DNA from: Pseudomonadota bacterium | Lineage (GTDB): Bacteria; Myxococcota_A; UBA9160; SZUA-336 | Direction: 5' to 3' | Assembly (NCBI GenBank): GCA_003247575.1 | Contig: QJZC01000066.1 | Coordinates: forward strand, 1-64,000 | Length of the DNA: 64,000 nt | Shown: in pieces, positions 46,234-55,789 of the stretch | Layout of the letters: the number at the start of each line of letters is the position of its first letter | How positions within the stretch are numbered: position 1 is the stretch's first letter | Notes under the pieces: generated by a model | The model's input: only the letters and a program-made list of their open reading frames with translations | Database searches by the model: none | What the model was told of the DNA's origin: nothing | Program-made: the position numbers and the translations under genes

Positions 46234-48126
46234 CTACGCAGAAGCGGCTTCGGACATGTCCGGCGCGGCTTCGAAACCGCGCTCTGCCAGCAGAGACTCG
46301 GCATCGGCGAGATCGGGCTTGTGGATAGCCACCGCAACCAGGTCGCCCTTGCGCAGCTCGGAGCCGACCGACATCGGATGCGTCTGCTTCCCTCGCTGCC
46401 AGGTCAGGATGACGAAGCGCTCCCGCGTGGGTCGCAACTCGGCTTCGACCCCATCTGCGTCTGGCTTGCCGACATAGACGAAGCGGCGCACGAGATACTC
46501 CGCGTGGCGCACCCGCACGTCCCAGCGCTCGACGTCGTGTGCGTCATCGAAGAGCGCATCTGCGTCGCGACTCGCAATGAACTCCTGCGTGACCTTGGGC
46601 CGCAGCTTCGACAGCGCGACGAAGCCGCGGGGAACACCGAAGAGCTCATGGGTGCGGCTCACGAACAACCCGTTCAGCGTGTCGTTCGGAGTGAGTCCGA
46701 TGGCGATTCCGACGGACTCGAAGCGAGCACGCTGGAGCGTTCGCTCCTCGAGCGCATTTCCGTAGACCACCGGGAACCCGGCCTCCTCCGCGCGTCGGCA
46801 GTTCTGCGGATTCGAATCGAGGAAGACGACCGTCCGGCCCGCGGCCCGAAGCTCCTCGGCGAGCAACAGCCCGAGCCCCTGCGCGCCGAGGATCGACACG
46901 CGATCGCGACCCGGCATGCGCACGCCAAGCCAGAGCGCGACCGGTAGCGCAGTCACTCCGGCGAGAGAGACGGTGGCACCGATCGTGAGAAATACGAGCG
47001 CGCGCAGCTCGACCCCGCCTTGCATCCCTGCTCGTGCCAGCTCGCTGGCGGTCACAGATGCGACGGCCGCCGCGACGATCCCCCGCGGAGCCACCCAGCT
47101 CAGGAAGACGCGCTCCCGCAGCTCCAGCTCGGAGCCGTACGTGGACCAGCTCACGCACAGCGGGCGAACCACCAGGATCAGGGTCGCGACCACAACGATG
47201 CCACGCCAGCCGAGCTCGCGCACATCCGCGATTCGAACGTCCGCCGCCAACAGCACGAAGAGCAGCCCGATCAGGAGGACCGTGAGCTGATCCTTGAACT
47301 CGCGTAGATCTCGCTTCTCGGCCTCGGGCACGTCGGAGTTGCCAACAACGATTCCCGCGACGGTCACCGCGAGGATTCCGCTGGTACGCAGCAGCGACTC
47401 ACATCCCTGGAACAGGAACAGCACGCTCGCGAGCGCCACGATGTTGGCTTGTCCCTCGGGAATCAGCGCCTGCTGCCGCAGCACCCGGGACAGGATCACA
47501 CCGCCGAGCAGCCCCGCGCCCGCGCCGAATCCGGCGCGCAGCACGAAGTCGCCTCCGGCCAGGCGCCACGTGTCGGCCTCGGGCGCAAGCACCACCGTGA
47601 GCGCGAGTGCTGCGAGCAGCGCGCCGACGGGGTCGATCATGACGCCTTCGGCCTCGAGCACTGTGGCGAGGCGCGCGCGCAGTCTCAGATCGCGCACCAA
47701 CGGGCCGATCACGGTCGGCCCGGTGACGACGACCAAGGTCCCGAACAGCAAGCCTTGCTGCCACGGCCACTCGAGCACCCACACGGCCGATCCGGCCGCA
47801 CCAGCCAAGGTCACCAGCGCCCCGGACGTCACCAGCCTGCGGATCGGAGCGCTCGAACGACGCAGCCGAGACCACTCGAGGTTCATGCTGCCCTCGAACA
47901 AGATCACGGCGACGGCGAGCTCGACGATCGGAAACAAGCCCTCGCCCAGGTCGGCGGGGGTGACCCAGCCCAGTCCGTCCGGCCCGAGACTCGCCCCGAC
48001 GGCCAAGAGCACGACGATCCCGGGCACGTGGAGGCGACGCGCCAGAGCTTGCGCGAGCACGCCCACCATGAGCGCGATCACCAGGGTCAGCGCCGGATGA
48101 GCGGCACCGGGATGCAGAGAGTCCAA
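46234..48126 (-). CDS. CPA-type sodium/proton antiporter with C-terminal NAD-binding domain
   Basis: 630 residues. About 12 membrane helices (1-400) form a monovalent cation:proton antiporter of the CPA1/NhaP type, with VILFEGSMNL and GPTVIGPLVRD near the ion-binding region. The C-terminal part begins with SILGAQGLGLLLAEELRAAG, a Rossmann/TrkA-N nucleotide-binding domain, followed by a TrkA-C-like end. NAD(H) or another nucleotide may gate transport. It exchanges Na+ or K+ for H+ in pH and salt balance. It starts divergently, 46 bases from the glutathione reductase gene. Confidence 0.9.
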   Translation of the reverse strand: MDSLHPGAAHPALTLVIALMVGVLAQALARRLHVPGIVVLLAVGASLGPDGLGWVTPADLGEGLFPIVELAVAVILFEGSMNLEWSRLRRSSAPIRRLVTSGALVTLAGAAGSAVWVLEWPWQQGLLFGTLVVVTGPTVIGPLVRDLRLRARLATVLEAEGVMIDPVGALLAALALTVVLAPEADTWRLAGGDFVLRAGFGAGAGLLGGVILSRVLRQQALIPEGQANIVALASVLFLFQGCESLLRTSGILAVTVAGIVVGNSDVPEAEKRDLREFKDQLTVLLIGLLFVLLAADVRIADVRELGWRGIVVVATLILVVRPLCVSWSTYGSELELRERVFLSWVAPRGIVAAAVASVTASELARAGMQGGVELRALVFLTIGATVSLAGVTALPVALWLGVRMPGRDRVSILGAQGLGLLLAEELRAAGRTVVFLDSNPQNCRRAEEAGFPVVYGNALEERTLQRARFESVGIAIGLTPNDTLNGLFVSRTHELFGVPRGFVALSKLRPKVTQEFIASRDADALFDDAHDVERWDVRVRHAEYLVRRFVYVGKPDADGVEAELRPTRERFVILTWQRGKQTHPMSVGSELRKGDLVAVAIHKPDLADAESLLAERGFEAAPDMSEAASA

Positions 48127-48172
48127 GGTGTGGTTAGGCTAGCAACACCGAATGTCCTTGGCTGGAGCTCGA

Positions 48173-49525
48173 GTGGAATCCTACGACTTCGATCTGTTCA
48201 CCATCGGGGCCGGATCCGGCGGCGTGCGCGCGTCGCGGGCATCGGCGCGCTATGGCGCGCGCGTGGCGGTAGCCGACGAGCGCGCGCTGGGCGGCACGTG
48301 CGTGAACGTCGGCTGCATTCCGAAGAAGCTGCTCGTGTATGCGTCTCACTACGCCGAAGATTTCGCGGAGGCGGCCGGCTTCGGCTGGAACGTGGGCGAA
48401 CGCAGCTTCGACTGGGGCCGCCTGATCGCGAACAAGGACAAGGAGATCCGGCGGCTCAACGAGGTCTACGCGCGCCTGCTCGATCAAGCTGGCGTCACGC
48501 GACTCGAGGGTCGGGCGCGCATCGTCGACGCGCACACCGTCAGTGTGGGTAATCAGACCTACACGGCTCGCTACATCCTGATCGCAGTCGGTGGCTGGCC
48601 GACCCTCCTCGAGATTCCAGGCGCCGAGCACGCGATCACCTCGAACGAGGCCTTCCACCTGGAGCAGCTGCCGCAACGCGTCGCGATCGTCGGGGGTGGC
48701 TACATCGCCGTCGAATTCGCGGGCATCTTCCATGGACTGGGCTCGCAGGTCACGCAGCTCTACCGGGGCCCGCTGTTCCTGCGCGGCTTCGACGACGACG
48801 TGCGCACGCACCTGGCCGAAGAGATGCGAAAAAAAGGCGTCGATCTACGCTTCGACTGCAACATCACTGCCATCGAGCCGGGCCCCCGCGGCTTGCGGGT
48901 CGCGCTGACTCGCGGGGAGCCACTGGAAGTCGATCAGGTGCTGATGGCCGTCGGGCGCCACCCTCTGACGAAGGATCTCGGCCTGGAACGCGTAGGAATC
49001 GAGCCGGGGAGCAGGGGCGAGATCGCGGTCGATCGCCTCTCTCGCACCTGTGTCCCGAGCATCTTTGCCATCGGCGACGTCACGGATCGGATCAACCTGA
49101 CTCCCGTCGCCCTCGCGGAGGGCGAGGCCCTGGCGCGCACCCTGTTCGCCGATACCCCCACGGAGCCGGATCACGCCGACGTTCCATCGGCCGTCTTCAG
49201 CCAGCCGCCGATCGGCACCGTCGGGCTGACCGAGGCGCAGGCGCGCGCGCAGTTCCAGGACGTGGCCATCTACCGCTCGAGCTTTCGACCGCTCAAGCAC
49301 ACCGTGTCGGGCAGCGAGGAGCGCAGCCTGATGAAGCTGATCGTCGATCGGAGCAGCGACCGGGTCCTCGGCGTGCACGTGGTGGGCCCAGACGCGGGGG
49401 AGATCGTGCAGGGATTTGCGGTGGCCGTGAAGATGCGAGCAACGAAGGCCCAGCTCGACGCGACCATCGGGATCCATCCGACCGCTGCCGAAGAGCTCGT
49501 CACCCTGCGCGAACCGATCGCCTGA
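48173..49525 (+). CDS. gor: Glutathione-disulfide reductase
   Basis: 450 residues from a GTG at 48173 with GGAG five bases upstream; an ATG at 48152 would add seven residues. YDFDLFTIGAGSGGVRA is the FAD-binding start, GGTCVNVGCIPKKL carries the redox cysteines C43 and C48, IVGGGYIAVEFAG is the NADPH-binding loop, and IGIHPTAAEEL gives the C-terminal histidine-glutamate pair. The order and spacing match glutathione reductase, which reduces oxidised glutathione with NADPH. It is divergent from the antiporter gene. Confidence 0.93.
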   Translation: MESYDFDLFTIGAGSGGVRASRASARYGARVAVADERALGGTCVNVGCIPKKLLVYASHYAEDFAEAAGFGWNVGERSFDWGRLIANKDKEIRRLNEVYARLLDQAGVTRLEGRARIVDAHTVSVGNQTYTARYILIAVGGWPTLLEIPGAEHAITSNEAFHLEQLPQRVAIVGGGYIAVEFAGIFHGLGSQVTQLYRGPLFLRGFDDDVRTHLAEEMRKKGVDLRFDCNITAIEPGPRGLRVALTRGEPLEVDQVLMAVGRHPLTKDLGLERVGIEPGSRGEIAVDRLSRTCVPSIFAIGDVTDRINLTPVALAEGEALARTLFADTPTEPDHADVPSAVFSQPPIGTVGLTEAQARAQFQDVAIYRSSFRPLKHTVSGSEERSLMKLIVDRSSDRVLGVHVVGPDAGEIVQGFAVAVKMRATKAQLDATIGIHPTAAEELVTLREPIA

Positions 49526-49673
49526 ACGCGACCTTCGGGCCGCTACACGCCACCCCGAGCGGCCGAATTCGGAATCGCGCCTCGGCGAGGCGCTCGCGAC
49601 CCCCTCCGTCTCCCAGTCGTGCCCTGGCCCTCCCGCTGTCGACAGGTGGGGTGCGGTCTGGTATCCGTCGCGT

Positions 49674-51197
49674 GTGAGCCATTCAGACGCCACAGGTTCC
49701 GGTGTCATGAACCCCGATGCCGTCGAGAGGCTGGCGGCGGGCACCCGCGTGCTCGTCGGAGAGCGCTGGGTCGAGATCCCGGAGTCGATCGCGAGCGAAT
49801 ATCGGCCTGGGGACCGGCTACTCGCGGTGCGCAGCACCGGGGAACTGCTCCGGGTCCCGAGCGAGGAGCACGCCCTCGTCACCGAAGCAGTCAGCCGGAC
49901 GCTGCGCGCGTTCGAGCACATGCGCTCCGTCTCGGATGCGCAGATCTCCCAGTTTTTCGAGGGGTTCGCCGCCGCACTCGAGCGCAGCGACGTCTGGGAA
50001 CGCATCGCCGCGCAGAACGCGCGCGACGTCGAGCGCGCAAAACAGCAGGGCCGCTCGACCACACGGCTGGTGGCCGACGACAAGTTGCGCAGCGGCATGA
50101 TCGATGGCCTACGAGGCTGGATCTCGGCACCGTCTCGGCGCGGACAGGTGCTCGAAACGATTCATCAGGACGGATTCGACATCGAGCTGGTGGGAGACGC
50201 GCTCGGGGTCGTCGCCTTCGTGTTCGAAGGGCGCCCGAACGTACTCGCAGATGCCTGCGGCGTGATCCGAGGCGGCAATAGTGTGGTGTTCCGCATCGGT
50301 AGCGATGCCCTGGGGACCGCACGCGCGATGATGCAGCACGCCCTCGAGCCCGCGCGCGAGGCGGCCGGGCTTCCACCCGGAGTCGCCACACTGCTCGACA
50401 GTGCCTCGCGTTCCGCTGGCTGGGCCCTCTTCTCGGATGCGCGCCTATGTCTAGCGGTGGCTCGCGGCTCCGGACCCACCGTCGAGCTCTACGGAGCCCT
50501 GGCGCAGAGCGCCGGAATCCCCGTGAGCCTGCACGGAACGGGGGGCGCCTGGCTCGTGAGTGGCCGCGCGGCGCAGCGCGACGCGTTCGGCGAGGCCGTG
50601 TTCCGTTCGCTCGATCGCAAGGTCTGCAACACGCTCAACACGTGCTGCATCTTGCGCGATCGAGCCGAGGAGCTCGTGCCGATCTTCATCGAGCAACTCG
50701 AGGCGGCCGCGCGCCGCCGGGGCCAGAGCTTCAAGCTGCACGTGCTCGACAAGGATCGCGGGGCCGTACCCAGGGAGCTGTTCGCGCGGCGCGTGACCAT
50801 CCGCCGTGCCGAAGGAGACGTCGAGGAATCGCAAGCCGAGCTCCTGAGCCACGACCAGCTAGGACGCGAATGGGAATGGGAGGAGAGTCCCGAGGTCACC
50901 CTCGCGCTCGTCGACTCGGTCACCGAAGCCATCACCTGGTTCAATTCCCAGAGCCCGCACTTCGTCGCCTCGTTGATCTCGTCCGATGCCTCGGAACACG
51001 ACGACTTCTTCGCGCAGGTCGACGCACCCTTCGTCGGCGACGCACACACACGCTGGGTGGACGGTCAGGTCGCCCTGTCGAAGCCAGAGCTCGGACTGTC
51101 GAACTGGCAGTCCGGTCGGCTGTTCGGGCGCGGGGGCGTATTGACGGGCGATAGCGTATTCACCGTGCGCACGCGCTACCGCACGCGTCGGAGCTGA
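49674..51197 (+). CDS. ProA-like aldehyde dehydrogenase (glutamate-5-semialdehyde dehydrogenase family)
   Basis: 507 residues, about 90 longer than typical ProA. The catalytic core has FVFEGRPNVLADACG, RIGSDALGTARAM, DRKVCNTLNTCC (catalytic cysteine C318) and VDAPFVGDAHTRWVDG, all close to gamma-glutamyl phosphate reductase. ProA makes glutamate semialdehyde in proline synthesis. The extra N-terminal domain (about 1-90, with RVLVGERWVEIP and GDRLLAVRSTGELLRVP) is not part of classical ProA. No proB gene is nearby, so another acyl-phosphate or semialdehyde substrate is possible. The start is either this GTG or an ATG at 49707. It overlaps the next gene tail to tail by 22 bases. Confidence 0.8.
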   Translation: MSHSDATGSGVMNPDAVERLAAGTRVLVGERWVEIPESIASEYRPGDRLLAVRSTGELLRVPSEEHALVTEAVSRTLRAFEHMRSVSDAQISQFFEGFAAALERSDVWERIAAQNARDVERAKQQGRSTTRLVADDKLRSGMIDGLRGWISAPSRRGQVLETIHQDGFDIELVGDALGVVAFVFEGRPNVLADACGVIRGGNSVVFRIGSDALGTARAMMQHALEPAREAAGLPPGVATLLDSASRSAGWALFSDARLCLAVARGSGPTVELYGALAQSAGIPVSLHGTGGAWLVSGRAAQRDAFGEAVFRSLDRKVCNTLNTCCILRDRAEELVPIFIEQLEAAARRRGQSFKLHVLDKDRGAVPRELFARRVTIRRAEGDVEESQAELLSHDQLGREWEWEESPEVTLALVDSVTEAITWFNSQSPHFVASLISSDASEHDDFFAQVDAPFVGDAHTRWVDGQVALSKPELGLSNWQSGRLFGRGGVLTGDSVFTVRTRYRTRRS

Positions 51198-51838
51198 ATT
51201 GCGGCACAGGATTCGAGGGCGGCCTCCAGGTCGCAAACTCGGGTCCCGGATTCCTGGGCCACGGCTGCAAGCCATTCGGGCCGCTCCTTCGCGACGATGT
51301 ACAGGGCCGGATCCAGCTCGGACAGGTGCGTGGCTTGGTGAAGGTAGATCGCCGCGTAGTCTGGCGGTCGCACGTCGCGCGTCAGCTCCGCCAAGGCGAA
51401 CGGATCGGGAATGCGCTGCTTGCCGAGCTGCGGGCGCGAGACGTAGCCCGGTACCGCGCCGATGCCCCCGGCCGCGAGGCCCGGACCGTCGCGCAGGATC
51501 GCGCCCCGGACCTGCTTGGGACGACCACCTGCAAGCAGCAACGCCACGTAGGCTCCGAGGCCGCGCCCCACCAGGCAGGCTTCGCCCGCGTGCTGCAACG
51601 CCGCATCCGCATCGGCCATCAAGATCTCGGCGGTGTACCCCCCGCTGCGCGGGACGTCGGACTGACCGTGACCCGTGAAATCGAGTGCTGCGACCGGACC
51701 GGGCCAGCTCGCCAGCTCGGCGGGGACATCGAGCGGCGAGCGCTCACCCAAACCGTGAAGCAGCAGTAGGGTGCGCCCGTGCCCGCGGCGCAGCTCGTGC
51801 AGCGCCAGGCGAATCTTGCCGTGCATCAGCTCGATCAT
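51176..51838 (-). CDS. Alpha/beta-hydrolase-fold protein lacking the nucleophile serine
   Basis: 220 residues with an alpha/beta-hydrolase outline: LLLLHGLGERSP, VAALDFTGHGQSDVPRSGG. At the nucleophile elbow the sequence is VGRGLGAYVALL, where G93 stands in place of the serine of G-x-S-x-G. Unless another residue serves, it should be inactive as a serine hydrolase. Its ATG overlaps the stop of the upstream hydrolase gene (ATGA), so the two are made together. A regulatory or substrate-binding partner role is a possible reading. Confidence 0.75.
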   Translation of the reverse strand: MIELMHGKIRLALHELRRGHGRTLLLLHGLGERSPLDVPAELASWPGPVAALDFTGHGQSDVPRSGGYTAEILMADADAALQHAGEACLVGRGLGAYVALLLAGGRPKQVRGAILRDGPGLAAGGIGAVPGYVSRPQLGKQRIPDPFALAELTRDVRPPDYAAIYLHQATHLSELDPALYIVAKERPEWLAAVAQESGTRVCDLEAALESCAAIQLRRVR

Positions 51839-52770
51839 GCGAAGCCCGGTTTGCCCAGGAACGCGAGCACCCGCTCCGCGATCTCGTGCGGCTGCTCGAT
51901 ATGCAAGAAATGCCCGACCCCTTCCACGACCTCGAGACGCGCGTCTCGCGGCAGGCAGGGGCGCAGCTCCTCGGGCACGACGCCCCAGCCCATCTCCTCG
52001 TGCTCCGTACCCACCAGACCGTAGAGCGGAATCGGGAATCCGGGCAGCCGATCGACGCCCCACTGCCCCCGCCATGGACCGATGCCGCCCATCCGCAGCG
52101 AGGGATCGATCTTCCAACGCCAGCCATCCGAATCGCGGCGCGCACCCACGCCGGTCAGGTAGTAGAGCCATTCGGGCGAAAGGCGTGGGTTCATGCGCGC
52201 GCGACGCCGAGCGAGCTCTTCGCGTGTGCCCGGCTTGCGCACCAGATCAGCGCAGCGCCGCCGATGATCGAGCCACGTGGAGATCTCGGCTTCGAGCTGT
52301 CGCGTGCGCTCGTGCTCCGCGACATCGGGAGGCGGCCGCCCCGAAGGCAAGCCATCGATCGCAACCAAGCGCGAGAACAAATAGGGCAGAGCCTGGGAGA
52401 CCTGCACCATGAGCGCACCTCCCTTCGAGTGTCCGATCGCAGGACAGGGACCGTCGATCAGCGCTTCTTTCACGATCACCAGATCGCGGCAATCCGCGTC
52501 CCAGCTGTAAAGCTCCGCATGCTCCGAGTTGCCGTGCCCCCGGTGATCCCAGGTGATTACGCGCCACCCCGCATCCGCAAGCAGCGGTGCGAACACATCG
52601 TAGGTACGCGCGAAGTCGAAACCACCGTGTGCCAGTAGCACAGGTGGCGCATCCGGTGCTCCCCACTCGTAGGTCGCGAGCCGAATCCCATAGGACTCGA
52701 CGAACCCATGGCGTTCGGGAGCCCTGGCTCCCGGGTAATCCAGATCGAACTCGGGTTTGGACTCACTCAC
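51835..52770 (-). CDS. Alpha/beta hydrolase
   Basis: About 311 residues from a GTG at 52770; the frame upstream of it is low-complexity. VLLAHGGFDFARTYDVFAP is the oxyanion loop, ITWDHRGHGNSEH the next strand, AIGHSKGGAL the nucleophile elbow (S115), and VEGVGHFLHIEQP the catalytic histidine. The substrate is unknown (epoxide hydrolase, haloalkane dehalogenase and esterase types all share these motifs). It is coupled to the downstream serine-less paralogue. Confidence 0.82.
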   Translation of the reverse strand: MSESKPEFDLDYPGARAPERHGFVESYGIRLATYEWGAPDAPPVLLAHGGFDFARTYDVFAPLLADAGWRVITWDHRGHGNSEHAELYSWDADCRDLVIVKEALIDGPCPAIGHSKGGALMVQVSQALPYLFSRLVAIDGLPSGRPPPDVAEHERTRQLEAEISTWLDHRRRCADLVRKPGTREELARRRARMNPRLSPEWLYYLTGVGARRDSDGWRWKIDPSLRMGGIGPWRGQWGVDRLPGFPIPLYGLVGTEHEEMGWGVVPEELRPCLPRDARLEVVEGVGHFLHIEQPHEIAERVLAFLGKPGFA

Positions 52771-52886
52771 TGATGCGGGAGTGTAGCCTGGAGTTCGTCC
52801 ACTTCCAGATTCAGCCCCAAGGGCGCCAGGTCCGGGGCTCGACGGAGTGCGTTGCGCTCGCACGCACTGATCGCTCCCTGCGCATC

Positions 52887-54389
52887 CTAGAGCTCACAGA
52901 TCGCACATGCATCGCGGCCGCCGTTCTTCACCGAGTAGAGGGCGCGATCGGCCGCTTCGATCACGGCAGCCTGAGACGGAACCGAGGTGCCGGCCGAGAC
53001 GACGCAGCCGCCGATGGAAGCCGTGCGTCTCACCTCACTCTCGCTCACCTCGATCTTTCGCGCGGCAATGGATTCTCGAATTCGCTGCCCACACGCTTCG
53101 AGCGCGTCCCTGTTCGTCTGGCGCACGATGACGGTGAACTCCTCGCCGCCGTAGCGACAGCACACGGCATCGGAGCCGCACGCGGCCTCGATGGCACGAG
53201 CCGTCTGCTTCAGCATCTCGTCTCCTGCTGCGTGTCCGTACTGATCGTTCACACTCTTGAAGTGATCGATGTCGATCAGCAGCAGCCCCAGGCCGCCCTC
53301 CCCTTCGCGCAAGTTCTGGAGGGCCGAGGCGAGTGAGTCGTCGAAGTATCCCCGATTGCGAAGCCCTGTGAGCGCATCCTTGGTTGCGCGCTCTTCGAGC
53401 GCACGCTTCTGCTTCTCGAGCTGACCCATCTCGTGACTCACGGTCTCTACCTGATGCTGGAGCGCGAGACTCTCGCGCAGGAGCAGCTCGGTGGCGCGCT
53501 GACGAATGACCAGCACGTGGGCATCGTCTTGAATGTCGAGCCCCAGCGTCTCCGCCACAGCGGGCAACGCCTCTTGGATCTCGGTCAACACACCGTTGCA
53601 GGTTTCTCGATCGAACTGCAGCAGGTGTTCTCCGATTTGCAGCAGCTCGGTCACCCGGTGCTCGACCGCTTCCCCGGTGAGGATCTCACCACAACGCGTC
53701 GCGAAGGCGGAGAACCGCGCGAGCTGACGCGCCACCGTGTTCTCTTCGGAGAGCTCCTCCAACTCCTCAGACTGAGAGATCGCAAGACAGACGTCCCGCG
53801 GAAGCCCCCAGCTGTCGAGCAGCTCTCCGCCGAACCTCATATGCGTCGTTCCGAGACGCTCGAACTCGGCCTCGGACAAGGGGACTCCGGTCGCTTCGAC
53901 CTGCTCGAGGACGTGGTTGTAGTCTTCGGCTGCGCACTCTGCGAGCACCAACTGCCCGAAGCGCGCCAGCAGCCCAGCCAGAAAGGCCTCATCCGCCAGG
54001 GCAGGCTTCAGGCGCTGCGCGATCAACCGCATGCCCTTCGTCATGCAGGCGGTGTGCGTCCAGAAGCGCGGATACGAGAACAGGCGCCCTGCACGACCAC
54101 TCGACACCGAAATGACCGAGAAGGAGAGAGCGAGCAGATTGACCGTCCGCAGGCCCAACACCAGAATCGCCTGGCGCAGGCTCGTGACTTCGCGCGGCAT
54201 GCCGAACATTCCGGAGTTGGCCGTTCGGATGACTCGCGCAGCCAACACCGGGTCTTGACCGAGCAGCTTCGAGAGCTCGTCGATATCGACGTCGTCTTGA
54301 CGATTGAGCTCCACGATCCGCAGTGCCACACCGGGCGCCGTCGGCAACTGGTCCGCGCTCTTCAACCGCTCGAGTAGGTCTGACTGCAT
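52887..54389 (-). CDS. HDOD-GGDEF signalling protein
   Basis: 500 residues. The N-terminal HDOD domain (about 10-210) has LPTAPGVALRIVELN and DPVLAARVIRTANSGMFG. A linking helix (about 290-340) leads to the GGDEF domain, where RYGGEEF (414-418) is the active-site signature of diguanylate cyclases. No RxxD inhibitory site lies before it, so product feedback by that route is unlikely. It should make c-di-GMP, which the PilZ protein in this window could bind. The ATG at 54389 is preferred to an upstream TTG. A terminator-like hairpin lies upstream of it. Confidence 0.9.
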   Translation of the reverse strand: MQSDLLERLKSADQLPTAPGVALRIVELNRQDDVDIDELSKLLGQDPVLAARVIRTANSGMFGMPREVTSLRQAILVLGLRTVNLLALSFSVISVSSGRAGRLFSYPRFWTHTACMTKGMRLIAQRLKPALADEAFLAGLLARFGQLVLAECAAEDYNHVLEQVEATGVPLSEAEFERLGTTHMRFGGELLDSWGLPRDVCLAISQSEELEELSEENTVARQLARFSAFATRCGEILTGEAVEHRVTELLQIGEHLLQFDRETCNGVLTEIQEALPAVAETLGLDIQDDAHVLVIRQRATELLLRESLALQHQVETVSHEMGQLEKQKRALEERATKDALTGLRNRGYFDDSLASALQNLREGEGGLGLLLIDIDHFKSVNDQYGHAAGDEMLKQTARAIEAACGSDAVCCRYGGEEFTVIVRQTNRDALEACGQRIRESIAARKIEVSESEVRRTASIGGCVVSAGTSVPSQAAVIEAADRALYSVKNGGRDACAICEL

Positions 54390-54426
54390 CGCTGGCCCCA
54401 ACCTCTAGTCTCGGCTGTGCGATGCG

Positions 54427-54461
54427 ACGCTTGAGCGGATCGGCAGGATCCGCTCAAGCGT
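54427..54461 (-). terminator. Terminator-like hairpin after the acyl-CoA dehydrogenase gene
   Basis: A perfect 15-bp stem (acgcttgagcggatc at 54427-54441 pairing with 54447-54461) with a 5-base loop. It lies 50 bases beyond the stop of the minus-strand acyl-CoA dehydrogenase gene and upstream of the HDOD-GGDEF gene. There is no clear T-tract. Confidence 0.75.
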
Positions 54462-54508
54462 GCTCGCGCGCGCCAAACGAGCCGCACCGAGGTGGGCCCA
54501 AACGGCGA

Positions 54509-55684
54509 CTACTGCGCGCGGATTCCGAGCATGAACTCTGCGATCAGCTTCGTGTGCAGCTCGCTCGTGCCCTCACCGAACTCGAGCGACTTCGCTTCGA
54601 GCAGCAGCCGCCCGACCTCGTACTCCTCGGACAGGCCATGCCCACCGTGGACCTGGATCGCATCGAGCGCATTGGCAACGGCCGCCTGGCTCGCCATCAA
54701 CTTTGCGACCGACGACTCCATGCTCGCGCGCGCGACCCCAGCATCCTTCATGCGCCCCAGCTGATAGACGATCTGCCGTGCCGCCTGCGTGCGGCACGTC
54801 ATGTCCGCAATCTTCTGCTGAACGAGCTGGAACTCTCCGATTTTCTGACCGAAGGCCTCGCGATTCATGGCATAGGGCAGCGCGAGATCGAGACAACGCT
54901 GCGCTTGCCCGACACAGCGCGCCGCGACCGAGAAGCGGCCCGTGTCGAGCGCTGCTCCCAATACCGGAAATCCGCGACCGGGTTCGCCCAGCAGACCCTC
55001 ATCAGGCACGAAGACATCCTGCATGTGGACCTCGGCCAGGTTGTCGCGCTTCAAGGTCCGCATCGGGAACTCGCCGATCGAGATTCCCTCGCTGGCGGGG
55101 TCGACCAGGAAGGCCGTCACTCCTTTGTGTCGCGCATCGCGATCCACACTGGCGACGACGAAGAAGAGGCCTGCGTGCGCCGCGTGCGAGATGAAGATCT
55201 TCGTGCCCGACAGGAGCCAGCCACCCGAGACGCGACGCGCCAGCGTGCGCATGCTCGCCAGATCGGTGCCACCATCGGGCTCGGTGAGGCACGCCGAAGT
55301 CAGGCAGGTCCCGTCCGCTATACGCGGCAGCCAGCGCTCCATCTGCGCAGCGGATCCGAAGTTCAGGATCGAATTTGCGACCAGCGAGTTGCTGACCGAC
55401 ACGACCGAGGCGACGACCCAGTCGACGCGCGCCAGCTCCTCACACACGATCCCATAGGTCATCACATCACTGCGCGAGCCGCCGTATTCGGGGGGAATCA
55501 GTGGACCCATGTAGCCGAGCGGGACCAGCTTCTGGATCAACTCCAGTGGGTACCTTCCCGCACGTTCATGCTCCTCGACGTAGGGCAGGATCTCGCTCTC
55601 GGCGAAGGCTCGCACGGCGCTACGCACCTCGCGCTGTTCGGGCGTCAGATCGAAGTCGGCCATGCGATCGAGCGGAGTATTCAT
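54509..55684 (-). CDS. Acyl-CoA dehydrogenase
   Basis: 391 residues. The FAD enzyme introduces a double bond between C2 and C3 of an acyl-CoA. CLTEPDGGTDLASM is the FAD-binding segment, GTKIFISHAAHA and AVHGGHGLSEEY-type regions (here QVHGGHGLSEEY) are family signatures, and FGEGTSEL near the C-terminus carries the catalytic glutamate of short- and medium-chain enzymes. GAGG seven bases before the ATG supports the start. No other beta-oxidation genes are beside it. Confidence 0.93.
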   Translation of the reverse strand: MNTPLDRMADFDLTPEQREVRSAVRAFAESEILPYVEEHERAGRYPLELIQKLVPLGYMGPLIPPEYGGSRSDVMTYGIVCEELARVDWVVASVVSVSNSLVANSILNFGSAAQMERWLPRIADGTCLTSACLTEPDGGTDLASMRTLARRVSGGWLLSGTKIFISHAAHAGLFFVVASVDRDARHKGVTAFLVDPASEGISIGEFPMRTLKRDNLAEVHMQDVFVPDEGLLGEPGRGFPVLGAALDTGRFSVAARCVGQAQRCLDLALPYAMNREAFGQKIGEFQLVQQKIADMTCRTQAARQIVYQLGRMKDAGVARASMESSVAKLMASQAAVANALDAIQVHGGHGLSEEYEVGRLLLEAKSLEFGEGTSELHTKLIAEFMLGIRAQ

Positions 55685-55789
55685 GTGGAGACCTCGGGAA
55701 GGTAGTGCGAACGCGGTGATGCGCAGCGGACTCGAAGGAGGCAGCTCGGGTAGACAGACGATCGCCCGAGCCGGCGCATCATGCGGAGC

